Shown here: positions 1 through 8,300 of the stretch, piece after piece
Position numbering within the stretch: position 1 is the first letter of the stretch
Layout of the letters: each line of letters starts with the position of its first letter
NCBI GenBank assembly: GCA_005789685.1
Contig: SXXD01000021.1
Span: 1-10,908 of the forward strand
Origin: Burkholderiales bacterium
Lineage (GTDB): Bacteria; Pseudomonadota; Gammaproteobacteria; Burkholderiales; Burkholderiaceae_C
Reading direction: 5' to 3'
Length of the DNA: 10,908 nt
The notes under the pieces: model-generated
Seen by the model: only the letters and a program-made list of their open reading frames with translations
What the model was told of the DNA's origin: nothing
Database searches by the model: none
Made by a program: the position numbers and the translations under genes

Positions 1-521
1 CGACGCGCAGCGTCCAATGAGGCCAAAGGCTCGTCCATTAATAGCAATTGCGGCTGCATGGCAATGGCCCGCGCAATGGCAACGCGCTGACGTTCACCAC
101 CCGATAGTTCAGCGGGCATTCGTTGCAACAAACTGCCAATGCCCAAGAGTTCAATAGAAGCCTGCAAAGCTTTGTTCGCTTCTGTCTGCTCACTGCTTGC
201 AGACTTCCATGCGCGCTTCAATCCAAAGTTCAAATTCTCTGTAACGCTTAAATGCGGCAACAGGCTTGATTCTTGAAAGACGTACCCCAATGGCCGTTGC
301 CAAGTGGGAATGCAGATTTTCTGCGGAGTGTCTAGCCAGATAGAAGTACCCACTTGAATACATCCTTGCTGGATTTTTTCCAAACCAGCAACCGCGCGCA
401 ACAAACTCGTTTTGCCTGAACCTGAGGGACCAAATATGGCCGTAATACCTTGCTCCGGTAACTGAAGGTCTACGTCCAGTTGAAACTCTTTGCGGTTCAA
501 ATTAACTTGTAGGTGAAGCAT
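1..521 (-). CDS. modC: Molybdate ABC transporter ATP-binding protein ModC (C-terminus cut by window edge)
   Basis: This is the cytoplasmic ATPase that powers ModB-mediated import of molybdate. Reading the minus strand from the ATG at 521 gives 173 codons without a stop, running off the left edge. Visible ABC elements, in order: Walker A GPSGSGKT (about residues 31-38), Q-loop within GYVFQESSLLPHLSV, signature LSGGERQRVAIARA, and Walker B LLLMDEPLASLD. The Q-loop block with PHLSV..NL..G resembles ModC more than generic ATPases. The D-loop is just reached. The switch histidine and the C-terminal MOP (molybdate-binding) domain typical of ModC would lie outside the window, so they cannot be checked. 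The start codon is 2 bp after the modB stop, suggesting translational coupling. The ModC name rests largely on the adjacent ModB-like permease; a sulfate or tungstate ATPase is the alternative. Confidence 0.88.
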   Translation of the reverse strand, partial: MLHLQVNLNRKEFQLDVDLQLPEQGITAIFGPSGSGKTSLLRAVAGLEKIQQGCIQVGTSIWLDTPQKICIPTWQRPLGYVFQESSLLPHLSVTENLNFGLKRAWKSASSEQTEANKALQASIELLGIGSLLQRMPAELSGGERQRVAIARAIAMQPQLLLMDEPLASLDAAR

Positions 522-523
522 GT

Positions 524-1204
524 CTAAACCACCTGCCTTTGACGACGGTTCATCAAGGCCAAGGCCAACAAGACCACAAAAGAAAAGACCAACATGCCAG
601 CAGCAAGCAGATGCGCTTGCGCATATTCCATGGCTTCCACATGCCCATAAATTTCAGTTGAAACCACACGTGTTTGACCGGGAATATTGCCGCCAATCAT
701 GAGCACCACCCCAAACTCACCCACGGTATGCGCAAAACTCAAGATGGCCGCTGTGACCATGCCGGGTTTTGCAAGTGGCAAAGCCACCGAAAAGAAGGCA
801 TCCAAGGGACTGGCCCGCAATGTGGCCGCCACTTCCATTGGCCTTGATCCAATGGCGTCAAAAGCGTGTTGTAGCGGTTGTACTGCAAAGGGCAAAGAGA
901 AAAGGATAGAACCAATCAGCAAGCCTGTGAATGTGAAAGACAACACGCCCCATCCCATAGACTGGGTGAATTGACCCAGAGGCCCTTGCGGCCCCATCAC
1001 AATGAGCAAATAAAAACCCAACACAGAGGGCGGCAAGACCAAGGGCAAAGTGACCATTGCATGAATGGGCGCGCGCCAAGCAGATTGCGTTTGCGAGAGC
1101 CACCAAGCCAAAGGCGTGGCCAAGACCAGCAGCAAAAGCGTGGTCAGCGTGGCTAACTCGAATGTGAGTTGAATGGCTTGCCAAGATTCGGGCGTCAAAT
1201 TCAT
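524..1204 (-). CDS. modB: Molybdate ABC transporter permease ModB
   Basis: Inner-membrane permease subunit of a molybdate-type importer. The 226-residue product from ATG 1204 matches the usual ModB length (E. coli about 229). The frame stays open upstream to 1378, but that extension would run into kynB on the opposite strand and is rich in Arg/Lys with no membrane segment, so I reject it. Hydrophobic segments fall near residues 14-36, 48-70, 86-108, 145-170 and 196-218. Family hallmarks are [16 protein letters not shown] (52-67), GPLGQF (74-79), the EAA coupling loop beginning [10 protein letters not shown] (124-133), and [21 protein letters not shown] (157-179), all typical of ModB. The glycine usual in the EAA loop (LGAS) is Arg here (LRAS). 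No clear Shine-Dalgarno precedes the ATG; an in-frame TTG lies 9 nt further upstream. No modA lies between this gene and the divergent kynB. Confidence 0.9.
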   Translation of the reverse strand: MNLTPESWQAIQLTFELATLTTLLLLVLATPLAWWLSQTQSAWRAPIHAMVTLPLVLPPSVLGFYLLIVMGPQGPLGQFTQSMGWGVLSFTFTGLLIGSILFSLPFAVQPLQHAFDAIGSRPMEVAATLRASPLDAFFSVALPLAKPGMVTAAILSFAHTVGEFGVVLMIGGNIPGQTRVVSTEIYGHVEAMEYAQAHLLAAGMLVFSFVVLLALALMNRRQRQVV

Positions 1205-1313
1205 GCGTGCAAGTTTACGACGAAGTGCCTTCAACCTGGTTCTTTGCCTATATTCGACATGTGTTGGATATAACCGACACCACAAATTCCTGAGCGCGCT
1301 ATCTTTGCGCCTG
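1205..1313. promoter_or_regulatory. Divergent modB / kynB intergenic region
   Basis: This 109-bp spacer must hold the promoters of both the leftward mod genes and the rightward kyn operon, unless modB is transcribed from inside kynB. A plausible rightward promoter is TTGCCT (1244-1249) with TATAAC (1269-1274). The -10 matches 5 of 6 consensus bases, but the 19-bp spacing is long. I found no convincing leftward promoter. TATAT (1249-1253) and ATATA (1268-1272) form an inverted pair separated by 14 bp. This only loosely recalls ModE operators, whose arms are closer together as I recall them. A better palindrome, listed separately, overlaps the -10. Confidence 0.4.
1262..1279. promoter_or_regulatory. 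18-bp imperfect palindrome, candidate operator
   Basis: TGTTGGATATAACCGACA is symmetric at 14 of 18 positions (TGTyGGwTATAwCCrACA, centre between 1270 and 1271). It overlaps the proposed kynB -10 element TATAAC, the position expected of a repressor or dual regulator site. Kyn operons in other proteobacteria are controlled by Lrp/AsnC-type KynR, and mod operons by ModE. The sequence alone does not say which regulator, if either, binds here. Confidence 0.4.
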
Positions 1314-1940
1314 ATGAAAAAAATTTGGGATATTTCCCCACCCATTGACGCTAACAGCCCGGTCTTTCCAGGAGACACGTCCTTTCAACTGAACTGGACA
1401 GCCGAGATTTCACCGCAATGCCCGGTGAATGTGAGCGCCATCACGCTGTCCCCCCATGTGGGATCGCATGCTGACGCGCCTTTGCACTATGACCCCTCTG
1501 GGGTTGCGATAGGCCAAGTTGATTTGCAAACCTTCATTGGCCCATGTCGGGTGATTCATGCCATGGGTGCTGGCCCACTCATTACGATGCAAGATTTAAA
1601 GCACAAACTCCAGCATCTGCCAGAACGCATTTTGGTGAGAACCTATGCCAAGTTTCCCGAACAAGCGTTTGATTCACAACTCAAAGCGTTTGCGCCCCAA
1701 ACCTTGACCGCTTTAGCAGATTTGGGCGTGAAGTTGGTTGGTATCGACAGTGCCAGCATTGACCCTGCCGACAGCAAAACATTGGACAGCCACCAGATCA
1801 TCAGACAGCGCAACATGCGCGTACTAGAAAATCTACAACTCGACCATATTGATGAAGGCGATTACGAACTGATTGCTCTGCCCCTCAAACTCATGAGAGC
1901 AGATGCCAGCCCTGTACGCGCCATTCTGAGAGAACTCTGA
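1314..1940 (+). CDS. kynB: Kynurenine formamidase (arylformamidase) KynB
   Basis: Metal-dependent cytoplasmic hydrolase that converts N-formyl-L-kynurenine to kynurenine and formate, the second step of tryptophan breakdown by the kynurenine route. The 208-residue product from ATG 1314 begins [11 protein letters not shown], matching the family N-terminus and length. The frame is open upstream to 1173, but that would overlap modB and add an unrelated Arg-rich stretch. The cyclase-family metal motif [11 protein letters not shown] is complete: H48, H52, D54 and H58. H160 and E172 also match metal/catalytic positions described for bacterial Kyn[10 protein letters not shown] (143-151) is another conserved block. 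There is no strong Shine-Dalgarno. It is the first gene of kynB-kynU-kynA and ends 9 bp before kynU. Confidence 0.95.
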   Translation: MKKIWDISPPIDANSPVFPGDTSFQLNWTAEISPQCPVNVSAITLSPHVGSHADAPLHYDPSGVAIGQVDLQTFIGPCRVIHAMGAGPLITMQDLKHKLQHLPERILVRTYAKFPEQAFDSQLKAFAPQTLTALADLGVKLVGIDSASIDPADSKTLDSHQIIRQRNMRVLENLQLDHIDEGDYELIALPLKLMRADASPVRAILREL

Positions 1941-1949
1941 AAAAGCTTT

Positions 1950-3242
1950 ATGACTAAGACAAATACCGCCAACACCCTCGCTGCATGTCAAGCGCTGGAC
2001 CAAGAAGATCCTTTGCGATCGCTCCGTGAATTATTTCAGATACCCGAAAGCCTGATTTACCTTGACGGCAACTCTCTTGGGGTATTGCCCAAAGCAACGC
2101 CGGCGCGGGTAGCGGCCACCGTGTCAAAAGAGTGGGGCCAAGACCTCATTCAAAGTTGGAACAGTGCAGGCTGGTTTCAAATGCCACTTAAAGTGGGCAA
2201 CAAAATTGCTCAGCTCATTGGTGCAAACGATGACGAAGTGGTCGCAGCCGACAGCACCTCCATTAATTTGTACAAAGTGTTAAGTGCAGCGCTTTCGATT
2301 TCTCAAGCCGATCACCTCGAGAAAAAAATCATTCTGAGTGAGCGCACCAATTTCCCCACCGACCTCTACATTGCAGAAGCTTTGTGCAAAGAGCGCGGCT
2401 TCAGCTTGAAATTGGTTGAGGCAGAAGAACTACAAAGCGCATTGCAACAAGACGTTGCTGTACTGATGTTGACCCATGTGAACTACCGCACAGGCGCCAT
2501 GTTGAACATGAAAGCCATGACGGCATCAGCCCACAGCGTGGGTGCCTTGACCGTGTGGGATTTGGCACACAGCGCAGGTGCTGTGCCTGTTGATTTAAAT
2601 GGTTCGCAAGCAGACTTTGCCGTAGGTTGCGGCTACAAATACCTGAACGGCGGCCCTGGCGCGCCTGCCTTTGTTTGGGTCAATCCAAAGCACACAGATC
2701 GTTTTTGGCAACCTCTGAGTGGCTGGTGGGGGCACGCTGCACCGTTTGAATTCACACCCGACTACAAACCTGCTACAGGTATTTCGCGGTACCAATGTGG
2801 CACACAACCGGTCCTTAGTCTGACCGCGCTTGACACTGCTCTAGATGTATTTTTAGAGGTAGAAAAATTGGGTGGCATGCAGGCACTGAGAAAAAAATCA
2901 TTGGCGCTCACAGGCCTGTTTATGAACTTAGTCCAAGCGGAATTGGCTGGCCATGGTTTTGGCATTGCAACGCCCCATGAAGAAAATTTGCGTGGCTCAC
3001 AAGTCAGCCTGACTCGAAGTGAAGGCGCTTATGCCATTGTGCAAGCCTTGATTGCACGAAGTGTGATTGGTGATTTCAGGGCGGGCGATGGCAAAAGCCA
3101 ACCCGACATTTTGCGATTTGGCCTGACGCCTTTGTACACAAGATTTGTCGACGTATGGCATGCCGTGCAGCACTTGAAAGAAGTGATGGACAGCGGCGAG
3201 TGGCAAGCGCCGCGGTTTTCACAAAAAAATACCGTCACCTAG
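1950..3242 (+). CDS. kynU: Kynureninase KynU
   Basis: PLP-dependent cytoplasmic enzyme that cleaves kynurenine to anthranilate and L-alanine. The 430-residue product has the usual bacterial kynureninase length. Visible motifs are IYLDGNSLG (36-44) near the N-terminus, STSINLYK (102-109), NFPTDLY (134-140) in the cofactor pocket, VWDLAHSAGAVPVDL (202-216) with D204 expected to pair with the PLP pyridine nitrogen, and GCGYKYLNGGPGAPAF (227-241) with K230 as the Schiff-base lysine. GWWGH (about 258-262) and an aromatic-rich FEFTPDYKPATGISRYQCGT segment follow, as in the family. The start ATG 1950 has only a purine-rich AAAAAG ahead of it. The 9- and 17-bp gaps to kynB and kynA indicate one operon. 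Confidence 0.96.
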   Translation: MTKTNTANTLAACQALDQEDPLRSLRELFQIPESLIYLDGNSLGVLPKATPARVAATVSKEWGQDLIQSWNSAGWFQMPLKVGNKIAQLIGANDDEVVAADSTSINLYKVLSAALSISQADHLEKKIILSERTNFPTDLYIAEALCKERGFSLKLVEAEELQSALQQDVAVLMLTHVNYRTGAMLNMKAMTASAHSVGALTVWDLAHSAGAVPVDLNGSQADFAVGCGYKYLNGGPGAPAFVWVNPKHTDRFWQPLSGWWGHAAPFEFTPDYKPATGISRYQCGTQPVLSLTALDTALDVFLEVEKLGGMQALRKKSLALTGLFMNLVQAELAGHGFGIATPHEENLRGSQVSLTRSEGAYAIVQALIARSVIGDFRAGDGKSQPDILRFGLTPLYTRFVDVWHAVQHLKEVMDSGEWQAPRFSQKNTVT

Positions 3243-3259
3243 TTCTTTGAAAGCCCACC

Positions 3260-4099
3260 ATGTCCGGATGTCCTTTTAGTCCAAACGCCAGCGAAGGCAC
3301 GCTCGACTTCAGCCAATCAATGAGCTATAGCGATTATTTGCACCTCGATGACATCTTGAATGCGCAGAAGCCATTGTCGCCAGATCACAACGAAATGTTG
3401 TTTATCGTGCAGCACCAAACCAGCGAGTTGTGGATGAAACTCATGCTGCATGAGTTAAATGCTGCGATTCGACACATTGACCTGGATGAATTGCCAGATG
3501 CTTTCAAAATGTTGGCGCGTGTATCGCAGATCATGTCGCAACTGGTTCATGCGTGGGATGTTTTGGCCACCATGACACCCCCCGAATACAGCGCCATCAG
3601 ACCTTACCTGGCCCAATCAAGCGGTTTTCAAAGTTGGCAATACCGATGCATTGAATTTGCAATGGGCAATAAAAATGCAGCCATGCTACTGCCCCACGCG
3701 CATCGACCTGATTTGCATGCCATTGTGGAAAGCGCCTACTTGGCTCCTTCACTTTATGACGCTAGCCTGAAATTGCTTGCTCGCAAAGGCTTGGTAATTC
3801 CGCCAGATTACCTAGAGCGTGATTGGCGACAACCCTATAAGGCAAGCGCACAAGTAGAAGAAGCTTGGTTGGTGGTTTATAGAAATCACAAGGAGCACTG
3901 GGATTTGTATCAATTGGGCGAAGAATTGGCCGATTTGGAAGACGCTTTTAGGCTCTGGCGTTTCAGGCATGTGACCACCGTTGAGCGGGTTATTGGCTTT
4001 AAAAAAGGTACGGGAGGCACTGGTGGCGTCAGCTATTTGCGCAAGATGCTTGATGTGGTTCTCTTCCCCGAAATTTGGTCTCTCCGAACAAGCCTTTAA
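3260..4099 (+). CDS. kynA: Tryptophan 2,3-dioxygenase KynA
   Basis: Heme enzyme that opens the indole ring of L-tryptophan with O2 to give N-formylkynurenine, the committed step of the pathway. The 279-residue product is typical of the bacterial, all-helical TDO family. [13 protein letters not shown] (48-60) holds the distal active-site histidine H52. [11 protein letters not shown] (107-117) holds Y110 and R114, corresponding to the substrate-carboxylate-binding pair known from Xanthomonas TDO with a three-residue offset. SGFQSWQYR (121-129) is a family signature. [13 protein letters not shown] (234-246) holds the proximal heme ligand H237, and the [11 protein letters not shown] loop (250-260) closes over substrate. 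It is the last kyn gene although it performs the first reaction. Terminator-like structure follows the stop codon. Confidence 0.97.
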   Translation: MSGCPFSPNASEGTLDFSQSMSYSDYLHLDDILNAQKPLSPDHNEMLFIVQHQTSELWMKLMLHELNAAIRHIDLDELPDAFKMLARVSQIMSQLVHAWDVLATMTPPEYSAIRPYLAQSSGFQSWQYRCIEFAMGNKNAAMLLPHAHRPDLHAIVESAYLAPSLYDASLKLLARKGLVIPPDYLERDWRQPYKASAQVEEAWLVVYRNHKEHWDLYQLGEELADLEDAFRLWRFRHVTTVERVIGFKKGTGGTGGVSYLRKMLDVVLFPEIWSLRTSL

Positions 4100-4102
4100 A
4101 TA

Positions 4103-4143
4103 TAAGCAATTGACGTCTCATGATGTAATACGCTTACTTTTTT
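4103..4143 (+). terminator. Possible rho-independent terminator after kynA
   Basis: The 60-bp kynA/adaptor spacer can fold. The outer stem is TAAGC (4103-4107) with GCTTA (4132-4136). The inner stem is ACGTC (4113-4117) with GATGT (4122-4126), one G-T wobble and a TCAT loop. A C and then six T (4138-4143) follow. The stem is interrupted by an internal loop and is AT-rich, so termination may be partial. The T run ends only 16 bp before the adaptor ATG, and a weak TTGACG (4110-4115) lies inside the structure. A terminator, attenuator or fortuitous fold are all possible. Confidence 0.4.
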
Positions 4144-4159
4144 AGCAGTTGGAGTTCCC

Positions 4160-5326
4160 ATGTCGCGTTCCCCTAGTTTGGATCGTTTTCCCTTTGCTTA
4201 TCCCACTCTTTTTTCTGTGGCACTTTGCCTTGGTCTGAGCGGTGCTTTGGTTGCCTGCAAAAAACCAGAATCAGACACCGACAAAAAGCTGGATGCTGTC
4301 TCAATCAGCTTGGGCAATGAAGACGTTTTGCAGTTAGGCGCTTCGGTGCACGGTACTGGCCCTGTCATTTCAGGCTCACTCCAACCGCAAATTCGAGCCG
4401 ACCTGCGGGCCGAGGTTGCTGCCATGGTGATTAAAGTTCACAAAGAAAATGGTGAGCTTGTCCGAAAAGGCGATTTACTCGTTAGCTTAGACAACTCGGT
4501 TTTGCGCGACAACCTTAATTCTGCTGAAGAATCGATGCGTGCTTCTGCGCAATCCTTTGATGGGGCAGAACGCCAATATCAGCGAATCAAATCTCTTCAA
4601 GCCCAGGGTATGGTGTCCATGCAGGGATTGGAAGAATCTGAAATTAAACGAAACAATGCCCAGAGTGAGTTTGTGGCTAGCAAGGCGCGCGTAGCTGCCG
4701 CCAAGCAGCAGCTTGATCGAACAGAAGTTCGAGCACCGTTTCAGGGTGTTGTGAGTGCCCGCAAAGCTTCAGCTGGCGACACTGCCCAAATTGGCAAAGA
4801 ACTGATACAAGTCATTGACCCCAGCAGCATGCGATTTGAAGGCCAAGTCTCTGCCGATCAAATGAGCAACTTGAAGGTGGGTCAGCGGGTTAATTTCCGC
4901 ATCAATGGTGTGGCGCAAACGGGCGATCAATTAGGCAGCAGCGGCACCATTAAACGCATTGACAGCGCAGCCAACCCCATTACACGACAAGTGTCTGTGA
5001 TTGTGGAAATCAACGGCAAAGATCGTCCGCCCGTGGTGGGTTTGTTTGCTGAAGGTGTGATTGAGACCTCTACCAAATCCGCTTTGATGATTTCTGAAAG
5101 CAGTCTGCGCAGAGAAGGCGACAAAGTATTTGCATGGGTTTTAGATGGCAACAAAATTGTGAAGCGCAATATTCAATTGGGAGACCGCGACACACGCCTT
5201 GGTGAATGGGTGGTCAACTCAGGCTTGGTGGCTGGTGAAAAAATATTGCGCAACACAAGTAGTTCTTTGAAAGACGGACAGCCCTTTACGATGCGAGCAG
5301 ACACTGCTGCCAAAGTAGGTCAATAA
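4160..5326 (+). CDS. RND efflux periplasmic adaptor (membrane fusion) lipoprotein
   Basis: Periplasmic adaptor that joins an RND pump to an outer-membrane channel. The 388-residue product carries a lipoprotein signal: a hydrophobic stretch (about 17-32) ending in lipobox LVAC with C33 as the predicted lipidated residue, followed by KKPESDTDKK. The order is typical of the HlyD/AcrA group: first lipoyl half EVAAMVIKVHKENGELVRKGDLL (85-107), an alpha-helical hairpin rich in Ala/Gln/Glu (about 112-187), second lipoyl half with EVRAPFQGVVSARKASAGD (189-207), then beta-barrel and membrane-proximal domains (about 222-375). GGAG-like GGAG (4151-4154) precedes the ATG at a good distance. The pump gene follows after 3 bp, so the two are co-translated. 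The substrate is not evident. The N-terminal stretch before the hydrophobic core (MSRSPSLDRFPFAYP) is slightly long. Confidence 0.92.
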   Translation: MSRSPSLDRFPFAYPTLFSVALCLGLSGALVACKKPESDTDKKLDAVSISLGNEDVLQLGASVHGTGPVISGSLQPQIRADLRAEVAAMVIKVHKENGELVRKGDLLVSLDNSVLRDNLNSAEESMRASAQSFDGAERQYQRIKSLQAQGMVSMQGLEESEIKRNNAQSEFVASKARVAAAKQQLDRTEVRAPFQGVVSARKASAGDTAQIGKELIQVIDPSSMRFEGQVSADQMSNLKVGQRVNFRINGVAQTGDQLGSSGTIKRIDSAANPITRQVSVIVEINGKDRPPVVGLFAEGVIETSTKSALMISESSLRREGDKVFAWVLDGNKIVKRNIQLGDRDTRLGEWVVNSGLVAGEKILRNTSSSLKDGQPFTMRADTAAKVGQ

Positions 5327-5329
5327 AAC

Positions 5330-8300
5330 ATGTTTTTGTCTAATTTCAGCGTTAAGAAGCCGATTGTCACGATTGTCATTTTGATCATGCTCATGGCCAT
5401 GGGGCTGTTGGCATTGAAGAAACTCAAAGTCAATCAAATTCCCGATGTCGATTTGCCATTGTTGGTGATCGATATCAATTACCCCGGCGCATCGCCTGAC
5501 ACGGTTGAACGTGAAGTGCTTAACCGTGTTGAAAAGGCCATGCAATCGGTCAATGGCATCAAAGATTTACGCGGTACAGCCAACGAAGGCAACGCCAACA
5601 TACAGGTGTTCTTTGAATTCAAGAAGAACATGGTGGAAGCCACCGATGAAGTTCGCAACGCCATTGGCAAGGTTCGCTACAAGCTTCCCACCGAAATTCG
5701 CGAGCCTGTCATTCTTCGAATTGACCCCGGCTCTCAGCCTATCATGCAATTGGCTTTGTCTTCTTCAAGTCAAAGCCATGCTGAAATATCACGTATCGCA
5801 GAAGATCAAATTGCGGACAAGTTTCGCGGTATTTCTGGGGTGGCTCAAGTCAATGTCAATGGTGCACTCAAACGCGAGTTGAGTGTGTTGCTGCATTCTC
5901 AAAAACTCCGCGAAGTAAACCTTTCAGTCACCGAAGTGGTCAACGCACTCCGAACTCAAAATGCGGCAGCGCCAGTGGGCAAAATTCGGGGTGCGCTGGA
6001 AGATCAAAGCATTCGCTTGCTAGGCCGCATTGAAACACCTGCTGAGTTCAACCAAATCGTCATCAAGAGAAGCGGTAACGACCTCATTCGATTGGGACAG
6101 GTGGCCACCGTGTCCGATGGGTTCGCCGATCTTGCCACCATGAGTGTGAGAAACGGCAAACCCAACGTCGGATTGGCCATCACACGTTCACGCAACGCTT
6201 CAACTGTGAGTGTTGCCAACGACATACGTGCGTTGGTGGCAGAAGTCAGCAAAACTCTGCCTGAAGGCACCAAACTTGAAATTACACAAGACGGCGGTAT
6301 TGAAGCCAGAAACAGTTTGAACAATGTGGTGGATGCGCTGATCTTTGGTGCAGGCCTCACAATTTTTGTGGTCTATGTGTTTTTAAATTCCTGGCGGTCC
6401 ACGCTCATTACAGCGCTGTCTTTGCCTACCTCTGTGATTACTGCCTTCATAGCCGTTTGGCTGTGCGGCTTCACTCTGAACTTTATGAGTTTGCTGGGCT
6501 TGTCTTTGGCCATTGGCGTGCTCATTGACGATGCCATTGTGGTTCGAGAAAATATCGTCAGGCACATGGAGCGAGGCTCAGACAGACGTACAGCAGCATT
6601 GGAAGGCACCTCTGAAATTGGCATGGCTGTGGCAGGCACCACGTTCTCCATTGTGGCCGTGTTCATTCCTGTAGGCTTCATGCCAGGAGTCTCTGGCGAA
6701 TGGTTCCGACCCTTCGGCATCACTGTGGTTGCATCGGTTTTGGTTAGCTTGCTAATTTCATTCACACTCGACCCCATGCTGTCCGCCTATTGGGGTGACC
6801 CCCCTGGAGAGCACCTAAAGCCTAAAAAAGGCATCAGCCTGAAACTTCAGCAATTCAATGCCTGGTTTGACCATCAGGCCGATCGCTATGGCAACGTCAT
6901 TGCGTGGGCCTTGCACCATCGACGTTGGATGATCACGTTTGCCGTGGTCAGCTTCTTTGCTGCCATCTTTTTGCAATATCAGTTTGGCGGCTCTAGTTTC
7001 TTACCGAAGTCAGATGGCAAAACGCTGGCCATTGATGTTCGAACGCCTGCCAGTAGCAATCTAGACTATTCACGCATGAAGTTAGAAGCCGCTGCTGTCA
7101 TGGCCCGCAGCTTGCCCGAAACCAAGGCCACAAATAGTTATGTGAATCCAGGTGGTGGCCGCATTTATGTGGACATTGGCAAAAGCACCGATCGCAAACG
7201 TACAGCACAAGACATTGCCATTGAACTGCGCAAACGAACCTCACAACTGGTGGGCGCCGAGTACACCGTGTTGGACGACTTGTCCAACGGTGCATCAAAG
7301 CCCGTGCAAATTAGATTCAGCGGCACCGACTCGCGCAAACTTTTGGCCATCACCAGCGACTTCATGATGCAACTCAGGCAAGTACCTGGGGCCGTTGACG
7401 TGGGCTTGTCTCAACAAGACCCTCAGAACGAATTACAAATTGAACTAGACCGCGGCTTGGCCAACTCTTTGGGCATTTCAGTCACCGACACAGCCAATGC
7501 ATTGCGCGTTGCTTTTGCGGGCATAGAAGTTGGAGACTGGGTCGACCCTACAGGTGAATCACGCGATGTGGCTGTTCGCTTAAGCCCCGAAGACCGCATG
7601 AGCGCTACCAACATTGAACGCTTGCCCATTACGGTCAGTGGTATGAACACAGTTGTGCCTTTAGCCCAAATTGCCAAAGTCTCGATGGGCAAAGCACCCT
7701 CCAAAATTGAGCACTCTGATGGCAAGCGAACCATTGGCGTGTCTGCCAATGTGCAAGGGCGCTCTTCGGGTGAAGTCACTGCAGATGCCCTGAGGATTGC
7801 CAAGAACATCAATTTTCCAGAGGGCTACGGCATTGAATTAGATGGCGCTTCCAAGGATCAAAAAGAAGTGTTTGCCGAAATGGGCATCGCCCTGGTTTCA
7901 GGCATTGGCCTGATGTACTTCATTTTGGTGATGCAATTCAATTCATTCACCGCACCCTTGGCAGTCATGTTTTCTTTGCCTCTGTCGCTCATTGGCGTGG
8001 TGTTGGCTTTGCTCTTAACAGGCAGCACATTGAACCTCATGAGCCTCATTGGCGTGATCATGCTCATGGGCTTGGTCGCTAAAAATGCCATTTTGTTGCT
8101 GGATGCTGCACGCAGCTCAGAAGCCGAAGGGATGGACCGCGAAGAGGCTCTCATGGCTGCGGGGCGCAAGCGCTTGCGCCCCATCATCATGACCACCTTT
8201 GCCTTGATTGCCGGCATGCTGCCAGTGGCCATTGGCATTGGCGAAGGCAGTGAGTTTTACAGACCCATGGCCACGGCCATCATTGGCGGCACCATTACTT

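Noticed and set aside
687..1184. Plus- and minus-strand frames overlapping modB (687-974, 858-1184, 878-1156)
   Set aside because: They are shadows of the conserved permease frame. Their translations show no family features.
1244..1275. A ModE operator (TATAT / ATATAACCG arms)
   Set aside because: The arms are 14 bp apart, wider than ModE sites I know, and the flanks match poorly. The site is kept only as part of a generic control region.
1173..1313. Upstream extension of kynB to 1173
   Set aside because: It would overlap modB. The family N-terminus [11 protein letters not shown] starts at 1314.
1205..1378. Upstream extension of modB to 1378 (284 aa) as its true N-terminus
   Set aside because: It would overlap the kynB coding region, adds a basic non-membrane stretch unlike ModB, and the 226-aa form from 1204 has the family length.
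7423..7812. Long minus-strand frames inside the RND pump gene (also 6373-6777 and 7858-8238)
   Set aside because: They are antisense to a clearly conserved pump frame, have low-complexity Ser/Thr/Met-rich products without recognisable domains, and lack convincing start sites.
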